Assembly: GCF_029846235.1 (NCBI RefSeq) | Contig: NZ_JARVWP010000015.1 | Span: forward strand, 1 to 64,000 | Reading direction: 5' to 3' | Length of the DNA: 64,000 nucleotides | Origin: Bradyrhizobium sp. CER78 | GTDB taxonomy: Bacteria > Pseudomonadota > Alphaproteobacteria > Rhizobiales > Xanthobacteraceae | Part shown: positions 16,192 through 24,772 of the stretch, in pieces | Layout of the letters: every line of letters starts with the position of its first letter | Numbering within the stretch: position 1 is the stretch's first letter | Notes under the pieces: model-generated | Told to the model about the DNA's origin: nothing | The model's database searches: none | The model's input: the letters and a program-made list of their open reading frames with translations, nothing else | Position numbers and translations under genes: made by a program

Positions 16192-17195
16192 CAACCGATC
16201 CGCGTCTTCAATTGCTTGATCACGTCCGGAATGGTGCGGCCCTCGGCGCGCGCCGAGAAGGTCAGCGCCATGCGATGCTTGAGCACGGGCTCGGCGAGGT
16301 CGAGCACGTCGTCGATCGACGGCGCGAGCCTGCCGTCGAGCAGCGCGCGGGCGCGCACCGCGAGCATCAGGGACTGGCTGGCGCGGGGACCGGGTCCCCA
16401 CGCGATCAGCTTGCCGGCCTCGCCGCCCTCAGTGCCGGGGCGCGCGGCGCGCACCAGCGTCAGGATCGCTTCGACCACGGAATCGCCGACCGGCAGGCGC
16501 CGCACCAGGCGTTGTGCCGTGAGCAGCGTCTCCGCGTCCATCGATGGCTTGGCATGCGCCTCTTCGGCGCCGGTGGTTTCGAACAGGATGCGGCGCTCGG
16601 CGTCGCGATCGGGATAGTCGACGTCGATTTCCATCAGGAAGCGGTCGAGCTGCGCCTCGGGCAGCGGATAGGTGCCTTCCTGCTCGAGCGGGTTCTGCGT
16701 CGCGAGCACGTGGAATGGCTTCGGCAGATCATGCCGCGCGCCGGCAATGGTGATGTGCTGCTCCTGCATGGCTTGCAGCAGCGCCGACTGGGTGCGCGGG
16801 CTGGCGCGGTTGATCTCGTCGGCCATCAAGAGCTGCGCGAACACGGGGCCCGAGATGAAGCGGAACGAACGCTTGCCGGCCGAACTCTCGTCGAGCACTT
16901 CGGCGCCGAGAATATCCGACGGCATCAGGTCAGGCGTGAACTGGATGCGCTTGGCGTCGAGCCCGAGCGTGACGCCGAGCGTCTCCACCAGCTTGGTCTT
17001 CGCAAGGCCGGGGACGCCGATCAGGAGCGCGTGGCCGCCTGACAGGATCGTCACCAGCGTGTTTTCGATCACCTGGTCCTGGCCGAAGATGACCGTGGAC
17101 ACCGCTTCCTTGGCGGCCTTGATCTGGCCCGCGACCTGCTCGGCCGAACGGACGATCACATCCTCCAGTTTCTCGACGCTGTCTGCACCAGCCAT
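16191..17195 (-). CDS. MoxR family AAA+ ATPase
   Basis: A 334-residue AAA+ chaperone of the MoxR class. Walker A is 'GVPGLAKTK' (about residues 59-67), Walker B 'LLMADEIN' (about 122-129), sensor 1 'VLATQNPLEQEGTYPLPEAQLDRF', and a C-terminal lid domain with 'GPGPRASQSLM' (sensor 2 region). MoxR proteins assist metal-cofactor insertion or complex assembly, usually together with VWA proteins. This is the first gene of a four-gene minus-strand operon (moxR, DUF58, BatA/DUF4159, large membrane protein). A 253-bp divergent space separates it from the DUF1285 gene. Confidence 0.93.
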   Translation of the reverse strand: MAGADSVEKLEDVIVRSAEQVAGQIKAAKEAVSTVIFGQDQVIENTLVTILSGGHALLIGVPGLAKTKLVETLGVTLGLDAKRIQFTPDLMPSDILGAEVLDESSAGKRSFRFISGPVFAQLLMADEINRASPRTQSALLQAMQEQHITIAGARHDLPKPFHVLATQNPLEQEGTYPLPEAQLDRFLMEIDVDYPDRDAERRILFETTGAEEAHAKPSMDAETLLTAQRLVRRLPVGDSVVEAILTLVRAARPGTEGGEAGKLIAWGPGPRASQSLMLAVRARALLDGRLAPSIDDVLDLAEPVLKHRMALTFSARAEGRTIPDVIKQLKTRIG

Positions 17196-17448
17196 TCGAT
17201 CCGCTCCTTACTCGGCGATGCGCGCATTGGCGCGCCGGCATCTGCCATCATCTCTTGGTCGTCATCGCATGGCCCGCATGCTAAACCTATGCGAAGGCCA
17301 TGTATTCGTTGAATTAAACTATCCCCACCTTATCGGTATTTCAGGGTATGAACGGCATCACGATGTGGCGAGAATGACATCCCGACCACATCTCACGATA
17401 TGTGCACCAAACGTGCCAGATTGAAGGTCGGAAACTTCAGGGCAAACA

Positions 17449-18090
17449 ATGGCGAAGCAAGGGCAGAGTGATTCCGGCGGTGAAACTACGGGCCTCGGAG
17501 GCAAGGGCCTCGAAGGCCTCACCAATGCTGCCAACCGAGCTGCGACGTCGGGTCCGGCCGGACGCAAGGGCCTGCCGCCGGTTCACCTGTGGAATCCGCC
17601 GTTCTGCGGCGATCTCGACATGCGAATCGCGCCTGACGGCACCTGGTTCTACATGGGAACGCCGATCGGACGCCCGGCGCTGGTGCGGCTGTTCTCCACG
17701 ATCCTGAAGCGCGAGGACGGCAAGCACTTTCTCGTGACACCGGTCGAGAAGGTCGGCATCCGCGTCGACGACGCACCGTTCCTCGCCGTGGAAATGCAGA
17801 CCGAGGAAGACGCGCGCGGCCGGTTGCTCAGGTTCCGCACCAACGTCGATGACTGGGTCGATTGCGAGAAGGGCCACGGCCTCAGATTCGAAGCCGCCGA
17901 GGATGGCGGATTGACGCCCTATCTGCATGTTCGCGCCGACCTGTGGGCGAAGGTCACCCGCGCGCTCTACTACGATCTGGTTGACATGGGTGAGGAGCGG
18001 ATGGTCGATGGTCAGGAGATGTTCGGCATCGAGTCCGGCGGCGAGTTTTTCGCGATGGCCGATGCCAGTCAGGTGAGGGGCGCACTTTGA
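17449..18090 (+). CDS. DUF1285 domain-containing protein
   Basis: A 213-residue protein. After a disordered Gly/Ser-rich N-terminus (about 40 residues), the DUF1285 signature is present: 'PPVHLWNPPFCGDLDMRIAPDGTWFYMGTPIGRPALVRLFSTILKREDG' region (about 43-92), then 'YFLVTPVEKVGI'-like 'HFLVTPVEKVGIRVDDAPFLAVEM'. The fold is PH-like in solved members; no activity is known. It opens a four-gene operon, and its stop codon overlaps the TTG start of the next gene. Confidence 0.9.
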   Translation: MAKQGQSDSGGETTGLGGKGLEGLTNAANRAATSGPAGRKGLPPVHLWNPPFCGDLDMRIAPDGTWFYMGTPIGRPALVRLFSTILKREDGKHFLVTPVEKVGIRVDDAPFLAVEMQTEEDARGRLLRFRTNVDDWVDCEKGHGLRFEAAEDGGLTPYLHVRADLWAKVTRALYYDLVDMGEERMVDGQEMFGIESGGEFFAMADASQVRGAL

Positions 18091-18758
18091 ACGAGCCGTT
18101 GCTGAAGGTGAAGCCGGCGACGATCAGCTCGACGGAATTCTTCGCGCGGGCCCGCACGCGGCTCAATTTCGAAGTGCCGCCGGGCCTGGTCGATCCGCAT
18201 ATCATTCCGCGCACCGGAGATTCCGGCAATGACCGCATGCTCGAGATCGTCGCCCAGGAGCAACCGGTGCGGCCGGCCGCGGTGCTGATTCCGGTGGTCG
18301 ATCATCCCGAGCCGACCGTGCTGTTGACGCAGCGCTCGCCCCATCTGTCGAGCCATGCCGGCCAGATTTCGTTTCCCGGCGGCAAGATCGACGCCACCGA
18401 TGCCTCGCCGCTCGATGCCGCGCTGCGCGAAGCCTGTGAAGAAGTCGGCTTGAGGCGGGAATTCATCGACCCTGTCGGTTATCTCGACCTCTATGGCACC
18501 GCGTTCGGCTTCCGCATCCTGCCGACGGTCGCCAAGGTGAAGCCGGGATTTACCCTTGAGATCAACGAGGCCGAAGTCGTCGATGCGTTCGAAGTGCCGC
18601 TCGCTTTCCTGATGAACCCCGAGAATCATCAGATCCACACCAAGGAATTCCGCGGCGTGGACCGCTCCTACTATGCGATGCCGTTCGCCGAGCGTTACAT
18701 CTGGGGCGCGACTGCGGGCATCCTGCGCGTGCTGTTTGAGCGGATCTATCTGTCATGA
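18087..18758 (+). CDS. Nudix hydrolase, CoA pyrophosphatase type (NudL/YeaB-like)
   Basis: A 223-residue enzyme probably splitting CoA into 4'-phosphopantetheine and 3',5'-ADP. The CoA-Nudix signature is visible just before the Nudix box: 'LLTQRSPHLSSHAGQISFPGG', followed by 'KIDATDASPLDAALREACEEVGL' (R-E-x2-E-E core). The whole region is about residues 79-122. The start is a TTG overlapping the stop of the DUF1285 gene; no other start codon gives the full N-terminus. Its stop overlaps the ATG of the DUF6111 gene (ATGA). Confidence 0.9.
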   Translation: MNEPLLKVKPATISSTEFFARARTRLNFEVPPGLVDPHIIPRTGDSGNDRMLEIVAQEQPVRPAAVLIPVVDHPEPTVLLTQRSPHLSSHAGQISFPGGKIDATDASPLDAALREACEEVGLRREFIDPVGYLDLYGTAFGFRILPTVAKVKPGFTLEINEAEVVDAFEVPLAFLMNPENHQIHTKEFRGVDRSYYAMPFAERYIWGATAGILRVLFERIYLS

Positions 18759-19018
18759 TCCGCACGGTGTTGACCGAGATCGGAATCTTCCTGATCCCTT
18801 TCGCGGTCTATGCCATCTTCCTCATCGCGACGCGGTCCGGCGTGACGCTGCCGGCGTCCTGGCCGCTCGACATGATCATGAAGCTGACGCTGGCGGCGCT
18901 GGTGATGGTCATCGTGAGCTTTGTGCTGCTGGCCGAATTGACCGGCGCGCCGCCGAACTCGACCTACGTTCCGGCTCACATCGAGAATGGCAGGCTGGTG
19001 CCGGGAGCTGAGCGATGA
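18755..19018 (+). CDS. DUF6111 family small membrane protein
   Basis: An 87-residue protein with two transmembrane helices (about residues 6-26 and 38-63), followed by a conserved tail 'PNSTYVPAHIENGRLVPG'. This matches DUF6111, found next to the CCA-adding enzyme in many alphaproteobacteria. The function is unknown. Both ends overlap neighbours by ATGA, so it is translated as part of the operon. Confidence 0.85.
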   Translation: MIRTVLTEIGIFLIPFAVYAIFLIATRSGVTLPASWPLDMIMKLTLAALVMVIVSFVLLAELTGAPPNSTYVPAHIENGRLVPGAER

Positions 19019-20271
19019 GCGAGGTGCGCCTGCTGTCCGACGCGCCGTGGCTCGCTTCCGGGCCGGCGGCGCGCGTGCTCGGCCTGCTCAATGCCGACGG
19101 CGAGGAAGCGCGGGTGATCGGCGGCGCCGTGCGCAACGCGCTGATGCGGATTCCGCTCGCCGACATCGACATCGCCACCACGGCGCTGCCGGAGGAGGTG
19201 ATCCGCCGCGCCAAGCGGGCGAGCATCAAGAGCGTGCCGACCGGCATCGAGCACGGCACGGTGACCCTGGTGGTCGACGGCCAGCCATTCGAGGTAACGA
19301 CGCTACGCGAGGACACCGAGACCTATGGCCGCAAGGCCAAGGTGTCGTTCGGGCGCGACTGGGTGCGCGACGCCGAGCGGCGCGACTTCACCATCAACGG
19401 CCTGTCGGTCGACGCTTCGGGCGTCGTGCACGATCACGTCGGCGGTCTCGCCGACATCGAGGCTCGCCGCGTGCGCTTCATCGGCGACCCCGCACAGCGG
19501 ATCGCCGAGGATTATCTGCGCATCCTGCGCTTCTTCCGTTTCCACGCCGCCTATGGCGCAGGCGAGGTCGACCGCGCCGGCTATCTCGCCTGTATCAGCG
19601 GGCGCGCCGGACTCGCCGGCCTCTCGGCCGAGCGCATCCGCATGGAGATGCTCAAGCTCGTGGTCGCGAACGGCGCCGCGGGCGCGGTGGTCGCGATGGG
19701 CGATGGCGGGCTGCTGCTGCCGCTGCTCGGCGGCGTCGCCTATGCCGGGCCGTTCGCGGCGATGATCGAGATCGAAGGGCTGATGGAGCTTCCGCCGAGC
19801 GCGATGCGCCGGCTCGCCGCGCTGACGGTCGCCGTGACCGAGGACGCGCGGCGCATCGCAAGCCGGCTGCGGCTCTCCAACGCCGAGGCCAAGGCGCTGG
19901 ACTCGATGGGCCATCGCTGGTGGCGCTTGCCCGGCATGGACGAGGCGCATGCCAAGCGCCGGCTCTACCGGCTCGACGAGGAGCCTTATCGTGACCGCCT
20001 GCTACTCGCCTGGGCGCGAACCGGTGTGGGCCGCGAGGTCGATCAGTGGCGCGCGCTCGCCACGCTGCCGCAGCGCTGGCGCGCGCCGCATTTTCCGTTG
20101 CGGGCGTCGGATTTCATCGCGCGGGGGATCGCCGAGGGGCCGGCGCTCGGGCATGTCCTGACGCTTGCCGAGGATGCCTGGCTTGCTGCGGATTTTCCGC
20201 TCGATCCGCAGGTGCTGTCCGGCATCGCCGACCAGACCGTTTCCCGTTTCACCCGCGATCACCGGCTCTGA
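19015..20271 (+). CDS. cca: CCA tRNA nucleotidyltransferase
   Basis: A 418-residue class II nucleotidyltransferase that builds or repairs the 3'-CCA end of tRNAs. The catalytic head is clear: 'VIGGAVRNALM' (about 37-47), the DxD metal motif in 'LADIDIATTA' (about 51-60), 'GTVTLVVDGQPFEVTTLR', 'RRDFTINGLSVD' (about 122-133), and 'EDYLRILRFFRFHAAYG' (about 164-180). The C-terminal half (neck and body) is the alphaproteobacterial type. The ATG overlaps the DUF6111 stop. Confidence 0.93.
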   Translation: MSEVRLLSDAPWLASGPAARVLGLLNADGEEARVIGGAVRNALMRIPLADIDIATTALPEEVIRRAKRASIKSVPTGIEHGTVTLVVDGQPFEVTTLREDTETYGRKAKVSFGRDWVRDAERRDFTINGLSVDASGVVHDHVGGLADIEARRVRFIGDPAQRIAEDYLRILRFFRFHAAYGAGEVDRAGYLACISGRAGLAGLSAERIRMEMLKLVVANGAAGAVVAMGDGGLLLPLLGGVAYAGPFAAMIEIEGLMELPPSAMRRLAALTVAVTEDARRIASRLRLSNAEAKALDSMGHRWWRLPGMDEAHAKRRLYRLDEEPYRDRLLLAWARTGVGREVDQWRALATLPQRWRAPHFPLRASDFIARGIAEGPALGHVLTLAEDAWLAADFPLDPQVLSGIADQTVSRFTRDHRL

Positions 20272-20363
20272 ACTTTCGTACCGCCGAGTTCATCGGCGGC
20301 ACGGTGACGAACGTCGTACGGAGACGATGCCGCACGCGAGAGGCAGCATCGCATCAACGGGGC

Positions 20364-20630
20364 TTACGCAGCCTTGCGCTTCTTCTTGCGGTCGCCGTCG
20401 TCGTCCTCGTCGTCCTCTTCTTCCTCGTCGTCGTCTTCGACGTCTTCCTCTTCATCGTCTTCCGGATCGATCTCGGTCGACTCGAGTGCGACGAGCGGAA
20501 GGGTTTCGCGAAACAGATCGCCGTCCGTGCCCATCCACAGGCAATCGACCTTGTCTTCCTCGACTTCCACCACCGTGATCGGATGGCCGCCGGACTTCAG
20601 CATGACGACGTCGCCTGGTTTCAGTTCCAT
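20364..20630 (-). CDS. YodC/DUF2158 family protein with acidic tail
   Basis: An 88-residue protein. Residues 1-35 are the DUF2158 (YodC-like, SH3-like) domain: 'MELKPGDVVMLKSGGHP' then 'VVEVEEDKVDCLWMG'. Residues about 55-78 are almost all Asp/Glu, and the last eight are basic (RKKKRKAA). The block of opposite charges is unusual and suggests a flexible polyanionic tail, perhaps for binding basic partners. A good ribosome binding site (ggagggatt) precedes the ATG at 20630, which decides the start. Confidence 0.8.
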   Translation of the reverse strand: MELKPGDVVMLKSGGHPITVVEVEEDKVDCLWMGTDGDLFRETLPLVALESTEIDPEDDEEEDVEDDDEEEEDDEDDDGDRKKKRKAA

Positions 20631-20895
20631 CAGTAATCCCTCCGCGCTTGATGACGCGGGCGGCAGGTTAGCGATGGCTGATGACAGCCCGATCACGGCT
20701 GTTCGCCGTGTGATGGATTCGGCATGGAAACAGGCCGGTGAGGCGCCATTTGCGCGCGGCAGGGATACGCACAGGTTTCTTTGCGAGCCGATGGCGCAAT
20801 TTCCGCGGTCGCCGGCTAGATTGATGCGAACAATTCGCGCACCTCATTCGTCGGACGCCGGATCGTGGTTTAGCGCTCAATCGAAGGAAGTCGTG

Positions 20896-22032
20896 ATGAC
20901 AACGACGAATGCGTTCAAAATCATCCCGATTGCGACCGGCAATGACGCGCCAAAACTATCCAGAAGCCAGAAAACGTTCAACGCATTGATTCTGCAGATA
21001 GAGCAACAGCGTGCTTTACTGCGCGCCTGGGAGGAGTTGGACGGTTCCTACCAGCAGAAATATCACGAGGCATTGCTGCCTTTGCAAACGCGCCGGGCAG
21101 AGCTGCAACTGAAGATGGCTCGCTGCCTCGATAGTGCATGGCGCGACAAGGGTCTTGGCAAGTCTGAAAAGCGAACAATTTCGGATATCGTGACCGACCT
21201 GGTCGGCGGCCTGCTCGCCGATACAGAGGAGCAGGAGAGGATCGAGTTAACCGAGATCTACAACAGGCACAGCGGGACGGATTTTGCTACCGAGGCCGCC
21301 GCCGAGCTGGATGACATGAAGGCGATCACCGAAGCATTGTTCGGTGTCAAGACCGGTGACGATGTGAAGTCCTCCGACGACCTGATGCAGCGCATTCAGG
21401 AATCCCTGAAAAATGACGCTCGGCTGCACGACGAAGCGGCTTCCCGAGAAGAAGAGCGCCAGGCTAGGCGAAAGAAGTCCCCCAGACAACTCGCGGCCGA
21501 GGCTCGCGTTCAGACAGAGCAGGCGGAACTCAGCCGATCGATCCGTGAAGTTTATCACAAGCTGGTAGTCGCCTTGCATCCGGATCGTGAGCCTGAGCCG
21601 CGCGAGCGCGAACGCAAGACCGAACTGATGCAGCGAGCCAACGCAGCCTACAAGCAGAAGGACCTGCTACAGTTGCTGGAGCTGCAACTTGAGCTTGAGC
21701 ACATCGATCAGCATGACATCAATGGCCTCAGCGAGGAGCGTCTCAAGCGCTACAACACCATTCTAAGGGAGCAGCTTGGCGAGCTGAAAGCAGAAATCAA
21801 TGACGTTGAGCTCGCATTCAGAATTCGTTTCGATATCGATCCATTCGGGGCGATCACACCCGCCGGTGTGATGCGCCGCCTCGATGGCGACGTTGGAGAA
21901 TGCCGCCGGCACATCCGCGAAATCGAGAGGGATCTTCGCGTACTCGACGACCCCAATACTCTTAGGATGTGGCTCAAAAATATCAAGCGCGCTCGGGCAC
22001 GTTCGCGCTTCGATCGCGATGAGTGGTTTTGA
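20896..22032 (+). CDS. J-domain-containing, coiled-coil-rich protein
   Basis: A 378-residue protein starting at an ATG with 'aaggaag' upstream. Residues about 15-80 and 160-215 are charged and helical, probably coiled coil. Residues about 215-265 resemble a DnaJ J-domain: 'IREVYHKLVVALHPDREPEP' with an intact HPD, then 'MQRANAAYKQKDLLQLLELQLE'. There is no zinc-finger or C-terminal DnaJ substrate domain, so it would be an orphan co-chaperone recruiting DnaK to an unknown client. Base composition is visibly lower in G+C than in the flanking genes, and the gene stands alone between a YodC-like gene and the hemF operon, which hints at transfer. Confidence 0.78.
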   Translation: MTTTNAFKIIPIATGNDAPKLSRSQKTFNALILQIEQQRALLRAWEELDGSYQQKYHEALLPLQTRRAELQLKMARCLDSAWRDKGLGKSEKRTISDIVTDLVGGLLADTEEQERIELTEIYNRHSGTDFATEAAAELDDMKAITEALFGVKTGDDVKSSDDLMQRIQESLKNDARLHDEAASREEERQARRKKSPRQLAAEARVQTEQAELSRSIREVYHKLVVALHPDREPEPRERERKTELMQRANAAYKQKDLLQLLELQLELEHIDQHDINGLSEERLKRYNTILREQLGELKAEINDVELAFRIRFDIDPFGAITPAGVMRRLDGDVGECRRHIREIERDLRVLDDPNTLRMWLKNIKRARARSRFDRDEWF

Positions 22033-22047
22033 CGAAGTCGGTCGCGT

Positions 22048-22779
22048 TCAGCCCGGAACAAGCTCGGTCAGCGAGCGGATGATGCGGTCCGGCTTGATCG
22101 TCGATCCCACCGGCAGCCCGACACCGTGCACATCCATCCAGATCGCGTAGATGCCGAGCCGCTGCGGCGCCACGACTTCCCACTCCAGATTGTCGCCGAT
22201 CATCCAGGTGTCGGCTGCGGTGACGCCAAGTGCTTGCATCGCGTGCAGATAGGCGCGCTCCTCGGGCTTGCCGAAACCGTGCTCGCCCTCGATCTGGATG
22301 TGATCGAAGCGATGGCTGAGCGCGAAGCGTTCGACCTTGGCGCGCTGCATGTCGGCGGCGCCGTTGGTGACCAGCGCAAGCTTGATGCCGAGCGCCTTGA
22401 ATGCATCGATCGCTTCATGCGCGCCCGGGAAGACGAACATCTCCTCCTCGCGATAGGCGGTGAAGCGATCGGCGATGCGGTCCGCGAGTTCATCCGGCAG
22501 CGCGCGGTGGCCGGCTGCGGCCAACTGAGCGAAGCCGCCCTTCACGGTGAGCCGGCGCGCCTCGCCGAGCTTGATCCGCCAGATCGGCTCAGCGGTCGAC
22601 CAGAATTGCCGCGCATAGGCGAGGAGCGCGGTCGCGACCATGTCCGGGGGCAGGGGAGTGAGCTCCGCGGCGAATTCGGCGGTGATCGTGTTCCAGGCGA
22701 TCTCGGGACGTCCATAGGCCGACAGGATGGTGTCATCCATGTCGATCAGCATCGCGCGCGGCAGCTTGGTCACGGCCAT
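22048..22779 (-). CDS. HAD family hydrolase
   Basis: A 243-residue haloacid-dehalogenase-fold phosphatase. Motif I is 'MLIDMDDTIL' (about residues 9-18; D-x-D nucleophile and acid), motif II 'LALVTNGAA' (T), motif III the lysine in 'HGFGKPEERAY', and motif IV 'WMIGDNLEWEV' (GDxxxxD-like). The cap is the C1 type. Physiological substrate unknown. Its start overlaps the end of hemF by 10 bp, so it is the last gene of the trmL-queE-queD-hemF-HAD row. Confidence 0.88.
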   Translation of the reverse strand: MAVTKLPRAMLIDMDDTILSAYGRPEIAWNTITAEFAAELTPLPPDMVATALLAYARQFWSTAEPIWRIKLGEARRLTVKGGFAQLAAAGHRALPDELADRIADRFTAYREEEMFVFPGAHEAIDAFKALGIKLALVTNGAADMQRAKVERFALSHRFDHIQIEGEHGFGKPEERAYLHAMQALGVTAADTWMIGDNLEWEVVAPQRLGIYAIWMDVHGVGLPVGSTIKPDRIIRSLTELVPG

Positions 22780-23666
22780 TTCACCTCCGGCGGCAGCGAC
22801 GACAGGATCGAATCGACATTGCCGCCGGTCTTCAGGCCGAAGATGGTGCCGCGATCGTAGAGCAGGTTGAATTCGACATAGCGCCCGCGACGGATCAGCT
22901 GCTCGTCGCGATCCTCCGCGCTCCAGTCGGCCGCGAAATTGCGCCGCACCAGCTCGGGATAGATCTTCAGGAAGCTGCGCCCGACGTCCTGGGTGAACGA
23001 GAGATCGGCCTCCCAGTCGCCGCTGTCGTGCCAGTCATAGAAGATGCCGCCGACGCCGCGGGCTTCCTTGCGGTGCGGCAGATAGAAATAGTCGTCGCAC
23101 CATTTCTTGTACTTGTCGTAGTCGGCGACGCCGTTCGGTCCGGTGCAGGCCGCTTTCATTGCGGCGTGGAAGGCGACTGTATCGGGGTCTTCCTGGGTGC
23201 GCCGCCGGTTCAGCACCGGCGTCAGATCCGCGCCGCCGCCGAACCAGGCCTTGGTGGTGACGACAAAGCGGGTGTTCATGTGCACGGCGGGCACGTTCGG
23301 ATTGCGCAAATGCGCGATCAGCGAAATGCCCGAGGCCCAAAATCGTGGATCGTCGGCCGCGCCGGGAATCTGCGCGCGGAATTCGGGAGCGAACTCGCCA
23401 TGCACGGTCGAGCAGTGCACGCCGACCTTCTCGAACAGCCGGCCCTTCATGATCGACATCACGCCGCCGCCGCCGGGCTTGCCGGTATGGTCGGTGCGAT
23501 CCCAGGGGGTGCGCACGAACCGGCCGGCATCGCCGGGATAGAGCGTAGGGGAGGCGTCGTCCTCGAGCTGCTCGAACGCCGCGCAGATGTCGTTGCGCAG
23601 CGCCTCGAACCAGCCGCGTGCACGCGCCTTGCGGTCCTCGATGATGGCGGGGTCTGTTGGCAGCAT
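22770..23666 (-). CDS. hemF: Oxygen-dependent coproporphyrinogen III oxidase
   Basis: A 298-residue enzyme of haem synthesis that oxidatively decarboxylates coproporphyrinogen III to protoporphyrinogen IX with O2. Highly conserved blocks are visible: 'GGGGVMSIMKGRLFEKVGV' (about 68-86), 'HMNTRFVVTTKAWFGGGADLTP' (about 131-152), 'YLPHRKEARGVGGIFYD' and 'GRYVEFNLLYDRGTIFGLKTGGN'. Length is normal. The ATG at 23666 was chosen; the longer open frame upstream covers queD and is a shadow. Confidence 0.95.
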   Translation of the reverse strand: MLPTDPAIIEDRKARARGWFEALRNDICAAFEQLEDDASPTLYPGDAGRFVRTPWDRTDHTGKPGGGGVMSIMKGRLFEKVGVHCSTVHGEFAPEFRAQIPGAADDPRFWASGISLIAHLRNPNVPAVHMNTRFVVTTKAWFGGGADLTPVLNRRRTQEDPDTVAFHAAMKAACTGPNGVADYDKYKKWCDDYFYLPHRKEARGVGGIFYDWHDSGDWEADLSFTQDVGRSFLKIYPELVRRNFAADWSAEDRDEQLIRRGRYVEFNLLYDRGTIFGLKTGGNVDSILSSLPPEVKWP

Positions 23667-23668
23667 GA

Positions 23669-24034
23669 CTAACCTTGCGGGCCGAAGTAGGTGCAGCTTT
23701 CGTTGCAGCTGTCGCGGTGGACGCTGACGCGGGTCAGCTTGCCGGCGTGCTGCAGCCGCTCCCAGATGAAGCGCGACAGATTCTCCAGCGTCGGCACCCC
23801 GATCGCCTCGATCTTGTTCAGGAACTTGTGGTCGAGCGTCTTCTGAACCTCGGCCATGGCGCGTTCGAGCAGGCCGAGATCGATCACCATTCCGGTTTTC
23901 GGATCCGGCGTGCCGCGGACCGTCACCTCGGCTCGGAAGGAGTGACCGTGAATCTCCTCGCTGGCGGTGCCAAAGGTCGTTCCGGACAGCGCATGCGCAG
24001 CCTCGAACCGAAACGCTTTCGTCAATTCCCACAT
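23669..24034 (-). CDS. queD: 6-carboxytetrahydropterin synthase (queuosine pathway)
   Basis: A 121-residue T-fold enzyme making 6-carboxy-5,6,7,8-tetrahydropterin from dihydroneopterin triphosphate. Zinc ligands are visible: 'FEAAHAL' and 'EIHGHSFRAEV' (H-x-H). The catalytic cysteine of the usual motif is not at its common place; a terminal 'HRDSCNESCTYFG' supplies Cys and the conserved E-S-C. 'HKFLN' and 'PTLENLSRFIW' are also typical. The ATG at 24034 is preferred over a TTG four codons upstream. Works with QueE, encoded just upstream on the same strand. Confidence 0.92.
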   Translation of the reverse strand: MWELTKAFRFEAAHALSGTTFGTASEEIHGHSFRAEVTVRGTPDPKTGMVIDLGLLERAMAEVQKTLDHKFLNKIEAIGVPTLENLSRFIWERLQHAGKLTRVSVHRDSCNESCTYFGPQG

Positions 24035-24074
24035 CTCGTTCAACAATCCAGTTCTGTCTTGTCTCTAGTTTGGT

Positions 24075-24119
24075 CGCGTTTTCTTAATGCGAACCGGTAC
24101 CCACTTCGCTTGAAAACGC
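24075..24119. repeat. Interspersed palindromic repeat, family E (copy 2)
   Basis: Arms 'gcgttttcttaatgcgaacc' and 'cttgaaaacgc' around 'ggtacccacttcg'. It is the reverse-complement relative of the element at 4371-4414. It lies between queE and queD. Confidence 0.7.
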
Positions 24120-24129
24120 TCCGGTTGGT

Positions 24130-24762
24130 TCATCTAATGCCGAGCGTCTTGTGCGTCTGCACGCTGAGGCGCCATTGCGGGTGCTTCAGGCAATAGGCGA
24201 TCGCCCGCTCGGTATTCTCGATCACGTCGGGGCCGTCCATCGGCTGCAGCGAGAAGCGCTCGAAGGCGAGTCCGGCAAAGTCCTCCGGTGCATTCTCCGG
24301 CTGCGGATAGACCAGCTTGAGCTCGTGCCCCCTGCGCACCACGAGCTCGGAGGCGGCCTTGGGGCTGACGCAAATCCAGTCGAGCCCGTCGGGCGGGGCG
24401 ATGGTGCCGTTGGTCTCGATCGCGATCGCAAACCCGTGGCCGTGCAGGGCCTCGATCAGGGCGGTATCGACCTGCAGCAGCGGCTCGCCGCCGGTCAGCA
24501 CCACGTAGCGGTCGGCCTCGCCCCCGGTCCATTGAGCGGCGATGGTGCCGGCGAGCTCGGCGGCGTCGGCATAGCGGCCGCCGAGCGTGCCGTCGGTGCC
24601 GACGAAATCGGTGTCGCAGAACCGGCAGACGGCGCCTGCGCGGTCCTGCTCGCGGCCGCTCCAGAGGTTGCATCCGGCAAAGCGGCAGAACACGGAGGCC
24701 CGGCCCGCATGGGCGCCTTCGCCCTGCAGGGTAAGAAAGATCTCCTTGACCGCGTAGCTCAC
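24130..24762 (-). CDS. queE: 7-carboxy-7-deazaguanine synthase (radical SAM)
   Basis: A 210-residue radical SAM enzyme converting carboxytetrahydropterin to 7-carboxy-7-deazaguanine in the queuosine pathway. The cluster motif is not the usual C-x3-C-x2-C: after 'FCRFAGCNLW' the three cysteines follow C-x14-C-x2-C ('GCNLW...AVCRFCDTDFVG'), the variant known from Burkholderia-type QueE. 'LTGGEPLLQ' and 'IETNGT' are standard. The GTG at 24762 is chosen because 'aaggga' lies 6 bases upstream; the TTG one codon before is possible. It lies 10 bp after trmL. Confidence 0.92.
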   Translation of the reverse strand: MSYAVKEIFLTLQGEGAHAGRASVFCRFAGCNLWSGREQDRAGAVCRFCDTDFVGTDGTLGGRYADAAELAGTIAAQWTGGEADRYVVLTGGEPLLQVDTALIEALHGHGFAIAIETNGTIAPPDGLDWICVSPKAASELVVRRGHELKLVYPQPENAPEDFAGLAFERFSLQPMDGPDVIENTERAIAYCLKHPQWRLSVQTHKTLGIR

Positions 24763-24772
24763 CAAAAATCCC

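Noticed and set aside
20374..20895. Extension of the J-domain gene by 174 codons upstream
   Set aside because: This part is a serine-run shadow of the acidic tail on the other strand; the ATG at 20896 has a ribosome binding site and a normal start.
23667..24032. Extension of hemF upstream through queD
   Set aside because: The extra N-terminus is Arg-rich nonsense opposite to no conserved feature, and queD is read in another frame of the same strand; the ATG at 23666 gives a standard HemF.
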